DNA from: Roseovarius tolerans
Lineage (GTDB): Bacteria; Pseudomonadota; Alphaproteobacteria; Rhodobacterales; Rhodobacteraceae
DNA: 64,000 nt
Assembly (NCBI RefSeq): GCF_900109855.1
Contig: NZ_FOBO01000001.1
Coordinates: 124,001-188,000 of the forward strand
Direction: 5' to 3'
Below, piece by piece: positions 15,570 through 24,853 of this stretch (position 1 is its first letter; each line of letters opens with the position of its first letter). Made by a program: the position numbers and the translations under genes. The notes under the pieces were generated by a model. It was not told the origin of the DNA, searched no databases, and saw only the letters and a program-made list of their open reading frames with translations.

Positions 15570-18492
15570 TGCTGCGGCCCTCCTTTACAGCATTTTCCGA
15601 CGCCTTGTCGAAAACTTCCGCAATATGCAGCGCGCGGCGGTCGGTGCCGTCGACGATCTGGTGGCGGCAGGAGGTGCCGTTGGCGATCAGAATGTCATCA
15701 GGCGCGGCGGCGCGCACGGCGGGCAGCAGGGACAATTCGCCCATTTTCTGCGACACCTCGATGGTTTCCGCCTGATAGCCGAATGCGCCTGCCATGCCGC
15801 AGCAACTGCTCTCGATTGTCTGCGGATCGAGCCCGGGGATGAGGGCGAGGGCGTGGCCCATGTCGCCCATCACGCCCGCCGCCTTTTGGTGGCAATGGCC
15901 GTGCACATGGGCGGTGTTCCCCAGTTTGGACAGCGGCAGGTTGAGCTTGCCAGCGCGGGATTCTCTGGCGATGAATTCCTCGAAGAGAAAGGCATTCTCC
16001 GACAAGAGCCGTGCATCCTCGCCGGGCAGGAGCGTCAGGAACTCATCCCGCAGGGTCAGAAGGCAGGATGGCTCCAACCCGACCACAGGCACGCCCGCGC
16101 GGGTGTGAGGCAGGAGCGCTTCAAGCGTGCGCCGCGCTTCGGCACGCGCCTTGTCGATCATCCCCGCCGCCAGATAGGTGCGGCCACAGCAGAGCGGGCG
16201 ACCGGCGGCCTGGGCGGTGATCACCTCATAGCCCGCACGGGAAAGTACGCGCAGCGCAGCGCGAGGAATATCCGGCTCCATCCAGCGGTTGAACGTGTCG
16301 GTGAAGAGAATAACCTTGCCTGCCTTGGTCGAGGCGCGGGCGCGCTTTACCTCGGCATCGCGGAAATAATCGCCGCGAAACATTGGCAGGGAACGTGCGC
16401 GTGCCAGCCCGGTGATGCGTTCGCCCAAGGCGGCCAGAAACGGCACTCGGTTGCGTAATGCGATGAGACTGCGCAGCGCCACGGCGATCCGCGCGTAGCG
16501 CGGCATCTCGGCAATCAACCGGGCGCGCAGGCCGAAACCGAGCTTTTGCCCGCGCTGATAGAGCACCTCGGTCTTCATCTTGGCCATGTCCACGCCGGTG
16601 GGGCATTCACGCTTGCAGGCCTTGCAGCCGACGCAAAGCTTCATCGTGTCGGCCATCTCGTCAGAAAAGAGCGCGTCCTTGCCCAAACGTCCCGACAGCG
16701 CGAGGCGCAGCGTGTTGGCACGGCCCCGCGTCACGTCGCGCTCGTCGCGGGTGACCCGGTAGCTGGGACACATCGCGCCGCCCGCCAGCTTGCGGCAGGC
16801 GCCGTTGTTGTTGCACATCTCGACCGCGCCCTGAAAGCCGCCGCCCTTGCCGGGCCAGGCAGACCAGTCATGGCCTGTTTTCAGATTGGCGAAATCATAG
16901 CCCGGCGGATAGCGCATCAGGCTGCGGTCATCCATCTTCGGCGCATGGACGATCTTGCCGGGGTTGAGGCGGGTGTCCGGATCGAACGCCGCCTTGACCT
17001 CCTCGAAGGCGCGCAGGATGCGGGGGCCGAACATCGCGCCGTGAAATTCCGAGCGCACGATACCGTCGCCATGCTCGCCGGAATGCGAGCCCTTGTAGTC
17101 GCGCACCATCTCGAACGCGGCTTCGGCGATCTCGCGCATCTTGCGCACGTCCTGTTCCAGCTTGAGGTTGAGCGCCGGGCGCACATGCAGGCAACCCTCA
17201 GACGCATGGGCATACCATGTGCCGGTGGTGCCGTGCTGGTGAAAGACCTCTGTCAGCCTGTCGGTGTAATCCGCCAGATGATCGAGCGGCACGGCGCAAT
17301 CCTCGACAAAGGACACGGGCTTTCCCTCATCCTTCATCGACATCATGATGTTGAGCCCCGCCTTGCGCAGCTCTCCGATCTCGGCGGCAAGGGCCATGTC
17401 CCAGACCTCGACCACGCCGCCTTCGTGGCTGTCGCCCTTGCCGAAGCCATAGCCCAGATCTGATATCGTGTCTGCCAGGCGGCGCATGTTCTCTTTGTTC
17501 TCGGGTGGGCTGTCGGCGAATTCCACCAGCAGCATCGCCGCCGGTTTGCCGCGCACGAATTGCTCCAGCGTTTTGGCGTAGAGCGGGATCGCGCGGGCGA
17601 GGTCGATCATGGTGCTGTCGACCAGTTCGACCGAGGTGGGGCCAAGGGCGACCAGCGATTTCGCGGCCTCCATCGCGGCGCGGAAGGTGGGAAAATGGCA
17701 GACACCCAAGACACGGGTTTTGGACGGCAGGGGAGAGAGCTTGATCTCGATGGCGGTGGAGGTGGCGAGCGTCCCCTCCGAGCCGATCAGTAGATGGGCG
17801 AGGTTTATGGGCGTGGCGCCGGGCACAAGCGCGTCGATGTTGTAGCCGCCGACCCGGCGCTGCACCTGCGGAAAGCGGGCGGCGATCTCATCGGCTTCGC
17901 GGGTGCCCAGATCGAGCATCTGCCGAAGCAGGGATTCGGGCACGCGGTTGCCCGACCCGGGGCCGAAATCGAAGGGGGTGCCATCGGCGAGAAACCCCTC
18001 GATTCGGGTGACATTGTCCCGCGTCGTGCCATAGCGCAGCGAGCGCGAGCCGCAGGAGTTGTTGCCGACCATGCCGCCGATGGTGGCGCGCGACGCGGTG
18101 GAGACATCGACCGGAAACCACAGGCCATGTGGTTTGAGCACCCGGTTGAGATCATCCAGAACGATCCCCGGCTCGACCACCGCGCGCCGTCCCTCGACGT
18201 CCAGCTCGAGGATGCGGTTGAGATGTTTCGAGCAATCGACGATCAGCCCGGAATTCACCGTCTGACCGCATTGCGAGGTGCCGCCGCCGCGCATTGTGAG
18301 CGGTATTTCAGCGGTGCGGGCGGCCTCGATGGCGGCGGCGATATCCTCGGGTCCGCGTGGTACGATCACGCCTGCGGGCATGATCTGGTAGATCGAGGCA
18401 TCGGTCGCATAGCGCCCGCGCGAAAAGGTATCGAAGCGGGTTTCGCCCCGCACCTCGCGGCTGAGGCGGTCTTGAATGGCGCTGTCCAGCAT
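15562..18492 (-). CDS. FAD- and Fe-S-dependent 2-hydroxyacid oxidase/dehydrogenase fusion (GlcD + GlcF-like)
   Basis: A 976-residue protein from ATG 18492, which has GGGGGA just upstream; an in-frame extension to 18696 is not supported. The N-terminal half is an FAD_binding_4/FAD-oxidase_C module (MRGGGTSQCGQTVNSG; MVGNNSCGSRSLRYGTTRDNV). The C-terminal half has ferredoxin-like cysteines (CVGCKACKRECPTG) and cysteine-rich CCG motifs (GRPLCCG; ESSCCGMAG). This architecture occurs in D-lactate, D-2-hydroxyglutarate (YdiJ-type) and glycolate dehydrogenases that pass electrons to the quinone pool. The exact 2-hydroxyacid is unknown. It is divergent from the aminotransferase/TRAP operon. Confidence 0.9.
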   Translation of the reverse strand: MLDSAIQDRLSREVRGETRFDTFSRGRYATDASIYQIMPAGVIVPRGPEDIAAAIEAARTAEIPLTMRGGGTSQCGQTVNSGLIVDCSKHLNRILELDVEGRRAVVEPGIVLDDLNRVLKPHGLWFPVDVSTASRATIGGMVGNNSCGSRSLRYGTTRDNVTRIEGFLADGTPFDFGPGSGNRVPESLLRQMLDLGTREADEIAARFPQVQRRVGGYNIDALVPGATPINLAHLLIGSEGTLATSTAIEIKLSPLPSKTRVLGVCHFPTFRAAMEAAKSLVALGPTSVELVDSTMIDLARAIPLYAKTLEQFVRGKPAAMLLVEFADSPPENKENMRRLADTISDLGYGFGKGDSHEGGVVEVWDMALAAEIGELRKAGLNIMMSMKDEGKPVSFVEDCAVPLDHLADYTDRLTEVFHQHGTTGTWYAHASEGCLHVRPALNLKLEQDVRKMREIAEAAFEMVRDYKGSHSGEHGDGIVRSEFHGAMFGPRILRAFEEVKAAFDPDTRLNPGKIVHAPKMDDRSLMRYPPGYDFANLKTGHDWSAWPGKGGGFQGAVEMCNNNGACRKLAGGAMCPSYRVTRDERDVTRGRANTLRLALSGRLGKDALFSDEMADTMKLCVGCKACKRECPTGVDMAKMKTEVLYQRGQKLGFGLRARLIAEMPRYARIAVALRSLIALRNRVPFLAALGERITGLARARSLPMFRGDYFRDAEVKRARASTKAGKVILFTDTFNRWMEPDIPRAALRVLSRAGYEVITAQAAGRPLCCGRTYLAAGMIDKARAEARRTLEALLPHTRAGVPVVGLEPSCLLTLRDEFLTLLPGEDARLLSENAFLFEEFIARESRAGKLNLPLSKLGNTAHVHGHCHQKAAGVMGDMGHALALIPGLDPQTIESSCCGMAGAFGYQAETIEVSQKMGELSLLPAVRAAAPDDILIANGTSCRHQIVDGTDRRALHIAEVFDKASENAVKEGRSNG

Positions 18493-18527
18493 GGTCCCCC
18501 GATCCGGTGGTGGTTTGAGATAATGTC

Positions 18528-18556
18528 TTGACAGAATATTGAATTCAGAATTCAAT
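18528..18556. promoter_or_regulatory. candidate GntR operator and -35 box in the divergent promoter
   Basis: A perfect 19-bp palindrome, ATTGAATTCAGAATTCAAT, occupies 18538-18556 between the oxidase and aminotransferase genes. A consensus -35 hexamer TTGACA sits at 18528-18533 on the plus strand. The palindrome fills the spacer and the expected -10 position (TTCAAT at 18551-18556), the geometry expected for repression. The only regulator encoded in the unit is the GntR/FCD protein, so it is the likely ligand; this is inference. Confidence 0.5.
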
Positions 18557-18637
18557 TCAACAAAATTCACCTGCATCCGAGTCTTCGCTACTCGGCCCGT
18601 CGCGGGCGCAGGTGCCGTCATTTTGGGGAGGAACGAC

Positions 18638-19822
18638 ATGCCTGCTGGCCGCCATTTTTTGCAAATTCCGGGTCCGTCGAACGTGCCCGACCGCATCCTG
18701 CGGGCGATGGACTATCCGACGATGGATCACCGTGGCCCGGCCTTTGCCGATGTTGGGCGCAAGGCGCTGGAAGGTATGAAGAGCATCTTCAAGACCGAGG
18801 GCCGCGTGGTGATCTACCCGTCCTCGGGCACCGGCGCGTGGGAGGCCGCAATGGTCAACACGCTGTCGCCCGGCGACACGGTGCTGATGTACGAGACTGG
18901 CCATTTCGCGATGCTGTGGAAGAAGCTTGCCGAGAAGCTGGGCCTCAACCCCGTCTTCATTGAGGGCGATTGGCGCGGCGGGGCAGATGCCGCGGCCATC
19001 GAGGAGCATCTGCGCGGCGACAAAGGCCAAGACATCAAGGCGGTTTGCGTCGTGCATAACGAGACCTCGACCGGCTCTGTCACCGATGTGGCCGCCGTGC
19101 GCCGTGCCATCGACGCGGCGGGCCATTCGGCGCTCTTGATGGTCGATACGATTTCCTCGCTGGCCTCGGTCGATTACCGGCATGACGAGTGGGGCGTCGA
19201 TGTGACGGTCTCGGGCTCGCAAAAGGGTCTGATGCTGCCGCCAGGCCTGTCCTTCAATGCCGTCAGCGACAAGGCAATGACCGCGTCCGAGAGCGCCGGT
19301 TTGATCCGCTCCTATTGGAGCTGGGCTGAGATGGCAGGACCGAACGACACCGGCTATTTCCCCTACACGCCCGCGACCAACCTGCTTTACGGTCTCAACG
19401 AGGCGATCGACATGCTGCACGAGGAAGGGCTGGAAAACGTCTTTGCCCGGCATCGGCGGCATGGTGCTGCGGCGCGCGCAGCGGTCGAGGCCTGGGGGCT
19501 CGAGGTGCTGTGCAACACGCCCTCCGACCGCTCGCCGGTGCTGACGGCGGTGATGGTGCCCGAGGGGCATTCGGCCGACAATTTCCGCGCGGTCACCTTG
19601 CGCAACTACGACATGTCGCTTGGCAATGGGCTTTCGAAGGTCGCGGATCGGGTGTTCCGGATCGGGCATCTGGGCGATTTCAACGATCTGATGCTGATCG
19701 GCACGCTGGCCGGTGTGGAAATGGGCCTGCGTGATGCAGGCGTGCCCTTCCGCGCGGGCGGCGTGCAGGCTGCGATGGAGATGCTGGGCGAGACCGCCCC
19801 GGCCAATCGCGCCGCCGCCTGA
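18638..19822 (+). CDS. class V aminotransferase, serine/alanine/aspartate-glyoxylate type
   Basis: A 394-residue PLP enzyme. ATG at 18638 follows GGGGAGGA; the longer frame from 18539 would cross the palindrome and is rejected. The N-terminus GRHFLQIPGPSNVPDRILRAM and the TMDHRGPAF motif are typical of the glyoxylate aminotransferase group. The PLP lysine lies in VSGSQKGLMLPPGLSF near residue 200. The enzyme would convert glyoxylate to glycine with an amino donor such as serine, alanine or aspartate. Being first in the plus-strand operon facing a 2-hydroxyacid oxidase, it may dispose of glyoxylate made by the pathway. The donor cannot be fixed from sequence. Confidence 0.88.
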   Translation: MPAGRHFLQIPGPSNVPDRILRAMDYPTMDHRGPAFADVGRKALEGMKSIFKTEGRVVIYPSSGTGAWEAAMVNTLSPGDTVLMYETGHFAMLWKKLAEKLGLNPVFIEGDWRGGADAAAIEEHLRGDKGQDIKAVCVVHNETSTGSVTDVAAVRRAIDAAGHSALLMVDTISSLASVDYRHDEWGVDVTVSGSQKGLMLPPGLSFNAVSDKAMTASESAGLIRSYWSWAEMAGPNDTGYFPYTPATNLLYGLNEAIDMLHEEGLENVFARHRRHGAAARAAVEAWGLEVLCNTPSDRSPVLTAVMVPEGHSADNFRAVTLRNYDMSLGNGLSKVADRVFRIGHLGDFNDLMLIGTLAGVEMGLRDAGVPFRAGGVQAAMEMLGETAPANRAAA

Positions 19823-19943
19823 TGGCGGATGTTCCGCGCGGGAGGAGGAGCCTGCGCGGGACGCACCCGAGACGTTCGGGCAACGCAAAGACCACCGCGC
19901 GGAAGGAGCCGTGCGGGACACTGAAACCAAGGGAGGAAAGATA

Positions 19944-20918
19944 ATGAAAAAGACACTGATTGCAGCCGTTGTGGCCTCGTTCGCCGCAGTGCCCGCCACG
20001 GCGGCGGACACGACGTTGAAATTCGGCCATGTCGGCGCGCCTGGCTCGCTCTTCGAAGCGACGGTGAACCATTACGCCGCCTGCGTGGGTGATAAATCCG
20101 GCGGCTCGGTCGAGGTGCAGACTTTTGGCTCGTCGCAGCTCGGCAAGGACAAGGAGCTGTTGCAGAAGCTCAAGCTGGGGCAGGTCGATTTTGCGCTGCC
20201 CTCGTCGGTGATGTCCTCGGTCGACAGCGTGTTCGGCATTTTCGAGATGCCGTATATCATCAAGGATCGCGACCATATGCGCCGCGTGCAGGATGCGATG
20301 ATGGACACGTTCCAGGGTGCGGCCAACGATAATGGCTATCACATCGTGGGCTTGGCCGAGAACGGCTTTCGCAACATCACCAACAACATCCGCCCGATCA
20401 ACACGCCCGAAGACCTGCAAGGCGTCAAGCTGCGCACGCCGAACGGCGAATGGCGTGTGAAGATGTTCAAGCAGTATGGCGCGAACCCGACGCCGATGGC
20501 CTTTTCTGACGTGTTCACCGCCTTGCAGACCGGCGTGATCGACGGGCAGGAAAACCCCTATGCGCAGATCGCCTCGGCCAAGTTCCAGGAGGTGCAGAAG
20601 TATCTGTCGATCACCGGGCATGTCTACACACCTGCCTATATCCTCGCCTCGGAAAAGCATTTCGGCAAGCATTCCGAAGAGGTGCAGGCGATGCTGAGCG
20701 ATTGCGCGGCAGAGACGCAGACCTTCACCTATGAGAAGGCGGCGGAGCTCGAGACCGAGTTGCTCGGCGTGATCAAGGATGCGGGCGTTGAGGTGAACGA
20801 GGCCGACAAGGACGCCTTCATCAGCGCCTCCAAGCCGATCTACGAGGCCTTTGCCGCCGAGGTCGAGGGCGGGCAGGAGATGATCGACAAGGTGCTCGCG
20901 CTCGGCAACGCAAGCTGA
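19944..20918 (+). CDS. TRAP transporter substrate-binding protein (DctP family)
   Basis: A 324-residue periplasmic protein. ATG at 19944 follows GGGAGGAAA. The signal peptide MKKTLIAAVVASFAAVPATAA precedes a DctP fold, with the GSSQLGKDKELLQKLKLGQVDFALPS region and the carboxylate-binding block LQGVKLRTPNGEWRV; the Arg in that block normally pairs with a substrate carboxylate. QTGVIDGQENP follows. The family imports C4-dicarboxylates and many other organic acids. It precedes dctQ and dctM of the same system, separated by a hairpin. Confidence 0.93.
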   Translation: MKKTLIAAVVASFAAVPATAADTTLKFGHVGAPGSLFEATVNHYAACVGDKSGGSVEVQTFGSSQLGKDKELLQKLKLGQVDFALPSSVMSSVDSVFGIFEMPYIIKDRDHMRRVQDAMMDTFQGAANDNGYHIVGLAENGFRNITNNIRPINTPEDLQGVKLRTPNGEWRVKMFKQYGANPTPMAFSDVFTALQTGVIDGQENPYAQIASAKFQEVQKYLSITGHVYTPAYILASEKHFGKHSEEVQAMLSDCAAETQTFTYEKAAELETELLGVIKDAGVEVNEADKDAFISASKPIYEAFAAEVEGGQEMIDKVLALGNAS

Positions 20919-20927
20919 ATGCCTTTT

Positions 20928-20953
20928 CCGGTGGCCCTGAGCGGGGCCGCCGG
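20928..20953 (+). terminator. hairpin after the TRAP binding-protein gene
   Basis: Ten bases after the dctP stop, CCGGTGGCCC (20928-20937) can pair with GGGCCGCCGG (20944-20953), giving a 10-bp stem with one G-U pair and a 6-base loop. No T-run follows. It therefore looks more like an mRNA-stabilising or attenuating hairpin, which would allow more binding protein than membrane subunits, than a full terminator. Confidence 0.5.
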
Positions 20954-21036
20954 ATGACCCCTGATACACCCATGACGGCCCGATCCTGGTGCGTTTGCGC
21001 GCCGGGCGGTGCCGATGCAGCGCAAGACAGGCCCGA

Positions 21037-21591
21037 ATGAACGCTCTTCTTCACCGAACGAACCGGATTGCAAGCCGCCTGCTGGAGTGGATCACGGTTA
21101 TGTTGATGGTCGCGTTGACGGCCATCGTGATCGTCGCCGTGCTGGCCCGCCTGATGGGGCACAGCTTTTCCTGGTATGACGAGGTGGCGGCGATCATGCT
21201 CGCCTGGATCACCTATTACGGCTCGGCGCTCGCTGCGCTGCACCGACGGCATATCGGGTTCGACTCGGTTTTGCTGGCCATACCGCCGCGCGCACGTATG
21301 GTGGCGGTGCTGGCGGGCGAGGCGTTGGTGCTGACCTTCTTCGTGCTCATGGCGCGGGCCGGATTTCAAGTGCTTGAGGTGCTCGAGGGCGACAGCCTCA
21401 CCTCGCTGCCCTGGGTGCCGGTGCAACTGACCCAATCGGTCATCCCCATCGGTGCCGTTCTCTTCATCATCTGTCAATTGCTGAGCCTGCCGCATTACTG
21501 GGCCAAGACCGCGCAAGGCATATCGCTTGAGCATGCCGAAATCGAGGAAGAGGTCGAAAGCGAAATGGAAAAGAACAAGGAGCGCGGCTGA
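21037..21591 (+). CDS. TRAP transporter small permease (DctQ family)
   Basis: A 184-residue inner-membrane protein; ATG at 21037 gives the natural N-terminus MNALLHRTNRIASRLLEWITVMLM. Four hydrophobic segments are visible at about 18-40, 50-68, 90-110 and 130-152, as in DctQ. The WYDEVAAIMLAWITYYGSALA block at about residue 45 is typical. The C-terminal tail is very acidic (HAEIEEEVESEMEKN). Its stop overlaps the dctM start in TGATG. Confidence 0.9.
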   Translation: MNALLHRTNRIASRLLEWITVMLMVALTAIVIVAVLARLMGHSFSWYDEVAAIMLAWITYYGSALAALHRRHIGFDSVLLAIPPRARMVAVLAGEALVLTFFVLMARAGFQVLEVLEGDSLTSLPWVPVQLTQSVIPIGAVLFIICQLLSLPHYWAKTAQGISLEHAEIEEEVESEMEKNKERG

Positions 21592-22871
21592 TGCTGATGC
21601 TGGCGATTTTCATAGCCCTCGTGGCGATGATCTGCATCAACGTGCCGATCGCAATCGGGCTGGCCCTTGCGGGGGTCATGGGCCTTCTGGTCACCGAAGG
21701 TGCGGGCAGCCTCGTAACCATCGCGCTCGACATGTATGACGGCTCGACCAAGTTCTCGCTGATCGCAATTCCGATGTTCGTTCTGGCGGGGGCGATCATG
21801 AACGCGGGCGGCATCACCGACCGGCTGATCAACTTCGTCTCGGCGATCATCGGCTTCGTGCGCGGTGGCCTCGCCATGGTCAATATCGGCGTATCGTTGT
21901 TTTTCGCCGAAATCTCGGGCTCCGCCGTGGCGGATGTGGCGGCGATGGGGTCGATCCTCATTCCGCAGATGAAGAAACGCGGCTATTCCAAGGAGCTTTC
22001 GGCCGCCGTCACATCGTCCTCGGCCTCGCTGGCGATCATCATTCCGCCGTCGATCCCGATGATCCTTTATGCGGCGTCGGCCAATACCTCGGTCGAGCAG
22101 CTTTTCGTCGCGGGTGTGGTGCCGGGCCTTCTGGGGGCGTTCGGGCTGATGATGGTCGCCTACATTTTCGCCCGCCGCTACAATCTGCCGACCGAAGAGG
22201 CGTTCAACATCCCGCGCCTGCGCGAAACCTTCATGGAGGCGCTGCCCGCCTTTACGCTGCCGGTGATCATCCTTGGCGGCATCTTCGGCGGGTTCGTCAC
22301 CGCGACCGAGGCGGCTGGTCTGGCTGTGATCGCGGCTATTGTGGTGTCGGTCTGGTACCGGCAGATCGACATCGCGCATCTGCGCCGCGCCATGCTGGAT
22401 GGCGGCATGCAGACCGCCGTCGTGATGCTGCTGGTCGCGGCCTCGGTGCTGATGGGCGGGTTCCTGACCCGCGCGCAGATCCCGCAGCAACTGGCGCAGG
22501 GCATTCTGAACATCACCGATCAGCAATGGATGATCCTTCTGATCCTCAACTTCTTCTTCCTCGTTATCGGGTTCTTCCTGCATTCGGCGGCGGCGATCAT
22601 CCTCGTGGTTCCGATTGTCATTCCGCTGATCACGGCGGCGGGCATCGACCCGGTGCATTTCGGGCTGGTGGTGACGCTGAACCTTGCCATCGGGCAACAA
22701 ACACCACCCGTGGCCTCGGTGCTGATCACCTCTTGTGCGGTTGCACGGGCCAATATCTGGGAAGTGTCCAAGGTCAATATCTGGTTCGTGCTGGTACTAT
22801 TGGCCGTGCTGATGCTGTGTACTTATGTGCCGTCGGTGCCGCTGTTCCTCGTTGAATATTTCTATCGCTAG
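21591..22871 (+). CDS. TRAP transporter large permease (DctM family)
   Basis: A 426-residue protein with about a dozen hydrophobic segments. Family landmarks are IPMFVLAGAIMNAGGITDRLINFV at about 55-78, the SGSAVADVAAMGSILIPQMKKRGY block at about 105-128, SSSASLAIIIPPSIPMILYA, and the TPPVASVL motif near the end. It is the ion-coupled transport subunit for this operon, with dctP and dctQ directly upstream. The crotonase gene begins 9 bases later, so uptake and metabolism are co-transcribed. Confidence 0.94.
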   Translation: MLMLAIFIALVAMICINVPIAIGLALAGVMGLLVTEGAGSLVTIALDMYDGSTKFSLIAIPMFVLAGAIMNAGGITDRLINFVSAIIGFVRGGLAMVNIGVSLFFAEISGSAVADVAAMGSILIPQMKKRGYSKELSAAVTSSSASLAIIIPPSIPMILYAASANTSVEQLFVAGVVPGLLGAFGLMMVAYIFARRYNLPTEEAFNIPRLRETFMEALPAFTLPVIILGGIFGGFVTATEAAGLAVIAAIVVSVWYRQIDIAHLRRAMLDGGMQTAVVMLLVAASVLMGGFLTRAQIPQQLAQGILNITDQQWMILLILNFFFLVIGFFLHSAAAIILVVPIVIPLITAAGIDPVHFGLVVTLNLAIGQQTPPVASVLITSCAVARANIWEVSKVNIWFVLVLLAVLMLCTYVPSVPLFLVEYFYR

Positions 22872-22880
22872 GGGGCTGCC

Positions 22881-23654
22881 ATGAGCGAGATTCTGTCACA
22901 GGTCCGGGACCACACGCTCTGGATTACCTTCAACCGCCCGCAGGCGCGCAATGCTTTGACCTTCGAGATGTATGAGGGGCTGGCGACCCTGTGCCGTGAG
23001 GTGCCGACCGATGGTAGCGTTCGCGCGGTGGTCATTCACGGCGCGGGGGGCAAAGCGTTCGCGGCGGGCACCGACATGACGCAATTTCGCGCCTTCGACA
23101 AAGCGCAGGATGCGCTTGATTATGAGGCCCGGATCGAAAGCGTGCTGGAGGCGGTGGAGCGGTGTCCGCTGCCCACGGTGGCCGCGATCAACGGGGCCTG
23201 CACTGGCGGTGGAGCCGCGATTTCCGGGGCCTGCGATATCCGCATCGCGACTGCCAATCTCAAGTTCGGCTTTCCCATCGCACGCACGCTTGGGAATTGC
23301 CTGGCCGCCGCCAATCTTGCACGGCTGGCCTCTTTGATGGGCGCGGGGCGGGTGCGCGAGATGATCTTCACCGCCCGCCTGATCGGTGCCGAAGAGGCGC
23401 GGGGCTGCGGTCTGGTCACCGAGGTTCTGCACGACGAAGATGCTTTGATGACCCGCGCCGGGGAACTGGCCGACACGCTGGCGCAGATGGCCCCGCTGAC
23501 GCTGCGCGCCACCAAGGAGGCGATGCGCCGGGTCAGCGCCGCTACTCGGGTCGAGGACGCCGACCTGATCGAGATGTGCTACATGAGCCGGGATTTCCGC
23601 CACGGGTTGGAGGCGTTTCTGGCCAAGGAGAAACCCGAATGGAGCGGGACATGA
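22881..23654 (+). CDS. crotonase-family protein lacking the classical catalytic glutamates
   Basis: A 257-residue enoyl-CoA hydratase/isomerase-fold protein. The CoA-binding and oxyanion features are there (RPQARNALT, GAGGKAFAAGTDM, NGACTGGGAAISGACDIRIA). Against rat mitochondrial enoyl-CoA hydratase, the two catalytic glutamates (Glu144 in GGGCE, Glu164 in FGQPE) align with Ala (GGGAA) and Ile (FGFPI). A standard hydration is therefore unlikely; other crotonase chemistries such as isomerisation, C-C cleavage or thioester hydrolysis are open. It lies between TRAP genes and a CaiB-type CoA-transferase and overlaps the latter. Confidence 0.88.
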   Translation: MSEILSQVRDHTLWITFNRPQARNALTFEMYEGLATLCREVPTDGSVRAVVIHGAGGKAFAAGTDMTQFRAFDKAQDALDYEARIESVLEAVERCPLPTVAAINGACTGGGAAISGACDIRIATANLKFGFPIARTLGNCLAAANLARLASLMGAGRVREMIFTARLIGAEEARGCGLVTEVLHDEDALMTRAGELADTLAQMAPLTLRATKEAMRRVSAATRVEDADLIEMCYMSRDFRHGLEAFLAKEKPEWSGT

Positions 23655-24853
23655 CGCAGACAGGCCCCCTTGCGGGGATGAAGGTGATCGAGCTTGCGCA
23701 TATCATGGCCGGGCCGGTCTGTGGCCTGATGCTGGCCGATATGGGTGCCGATGTGATCAAGGTGGAAAAGCCCGACGGTGATGATAGCCGCCGCTTCGTT
23801 CCGCCCGCGATCCAAGGCGAATCCGCCGCCTACATGATGATGAACCGCAACAAACGGGGCGTGGCGCTGAACCTCAAGGATGCGCAGGGCGTCGCGGCGC
23901 TACACCGCCTTCTGGAAGAGGCCGATGTGGTGATCGAGAATTACCGCATGGGCACAATGGAACGGCTGGGTCTGGGCTACGAGGATCTGCGCGCGATCAA
24001 TCCGCGGCTGATCTATTGCGAAATCTCCGGCTTTGGCCGCACCGGCCCCTATGCGCAGCGCGGCGGGTTCGATCTCATTGCACAGGGCATGTCGGGCCTG
24101 ATGTCTATCACTGGCGAGGGGCCGGGGCGCCCCCCGGTCAAGACCGGCGCGCCGGTGTCGGACATCACGGCGGGGATCGTCGCGGCCATGGGGGTGTCGG
24201 CCGCCTATGCGCGGATGTTGCAGACCGGCGAGGGCCAAAAGGTCGATACCTCGCTTTTTGAAGCGGCGATCACCCAGACCTATTGGCAATCGGCGATTGC
24301 CTTCGCCACCGGCGTGGCCCCCGGCCCGATGGGGTCGGCGCATCCGCTCAACGGCCCCTATCAGGCGTTCGAGACGGCGGATGGCTGGATCAACGTGGGT
24401 GCTGCCAATCAGCGCAACTGGCTACGGTTTCTCGACGTGATCGGCGCGCCGGAGTTGAACGACGACGCGCGCTTTGCCTCGAACCACGACCGGATGCAGC
24501 ATCTGGGAGAGTTGGAAGAAATCCTCAACAGCTATCTGCGCCACAAGACCTCGGCGGTCTGGCTGGAGCGGATGGAGCAGGCGGGGCTGCCCGCCGGGCC
24601 AGTGCTGGACATTCTCGAAATGCAGGCCGATCCGCAAGCGCGTGCCCGCGAGATGATCGTCGAGGTGGATCATCCGGTGGCGGGCCCCGTCAAGACCCTG
24701 GGCCATCCCGTCAAATTCAGCGAGACCCCCGCCAGCCTGCGCCGCGCCGCGCCGGTTCTGGGCCAGCACAGCCGCGAGGTGTTGCAGGAGGCAGGTTATG
24801 ACGCGGCGGAAATCGAGGCAATGGTCGCCTCGGGTGCGGTGATTGCGGCATGA
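23651..24853 (+). CDS. CaiB/BaiF-type (family III) CoA-transferase
   Basis: A 400-residue protein starting at the ATGA overlap with the crotonase gene. An ATG four codons earlier (23639, with AAGGAG upstream) is an equally possible start. The N-terminus GMKVIELAHIMAGPVCGLMLADMGADVIKVEKPDGDD contains the catalytic Asp of family III transferases in VIKVEKPDGDD or the following stretch. ALNLKDAQG and the ISGFGRTGPYAQRGGFDLIAQGMSGLMSITG block are signature regions. The enzyme moves CoA from a donor such as succinyl-CoA to a carboxylic acid, and probably activates the imported acid. Confidence 0.93.
   Translation: MTQTGPLAGMKVIELAHIMAGPVCGLMLADMGADVIKVEKPDGDDSRRFVPPAIQGESAAYMMMNRNKRGVALNLKDAQGVAALHRLLEEADVVIENYRMGTMERLGLGYEDLRAINPRLIYCEISGFGRTGPYAQRGGFDLIAQGMSGLMSITGEGPGRPPVKTGAPVSDITAGIVAAMGVSAAYARMLQTGEGQKVDTSLFEAAITQTYWQSAIAFATGVAPGPMGSAHPLNGPYQAFETADGWINVGAANQRNWLRFLDVIGAPELNDDARFASNHDRMQHLGELEEILNSYLRHKTSAVWLERMEQAGLPAGPVLDILEMQADPQARAREMIVEVDHPVAGPVKTLGHPVKFSETPASLRRAAPVLGQHSREVLQEAGYDAAEIEAMVASGAVIAA

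Noticed and set aside
18638-19822. Aspartate-glyoxylate aminotransferase of the beta-hydroxyaspartate cycle (BhcA)
   Set aside because: No aldolase, dehydratase or iminosuccinate reductase genes of that cycle are nearby; family alone cannot decide.
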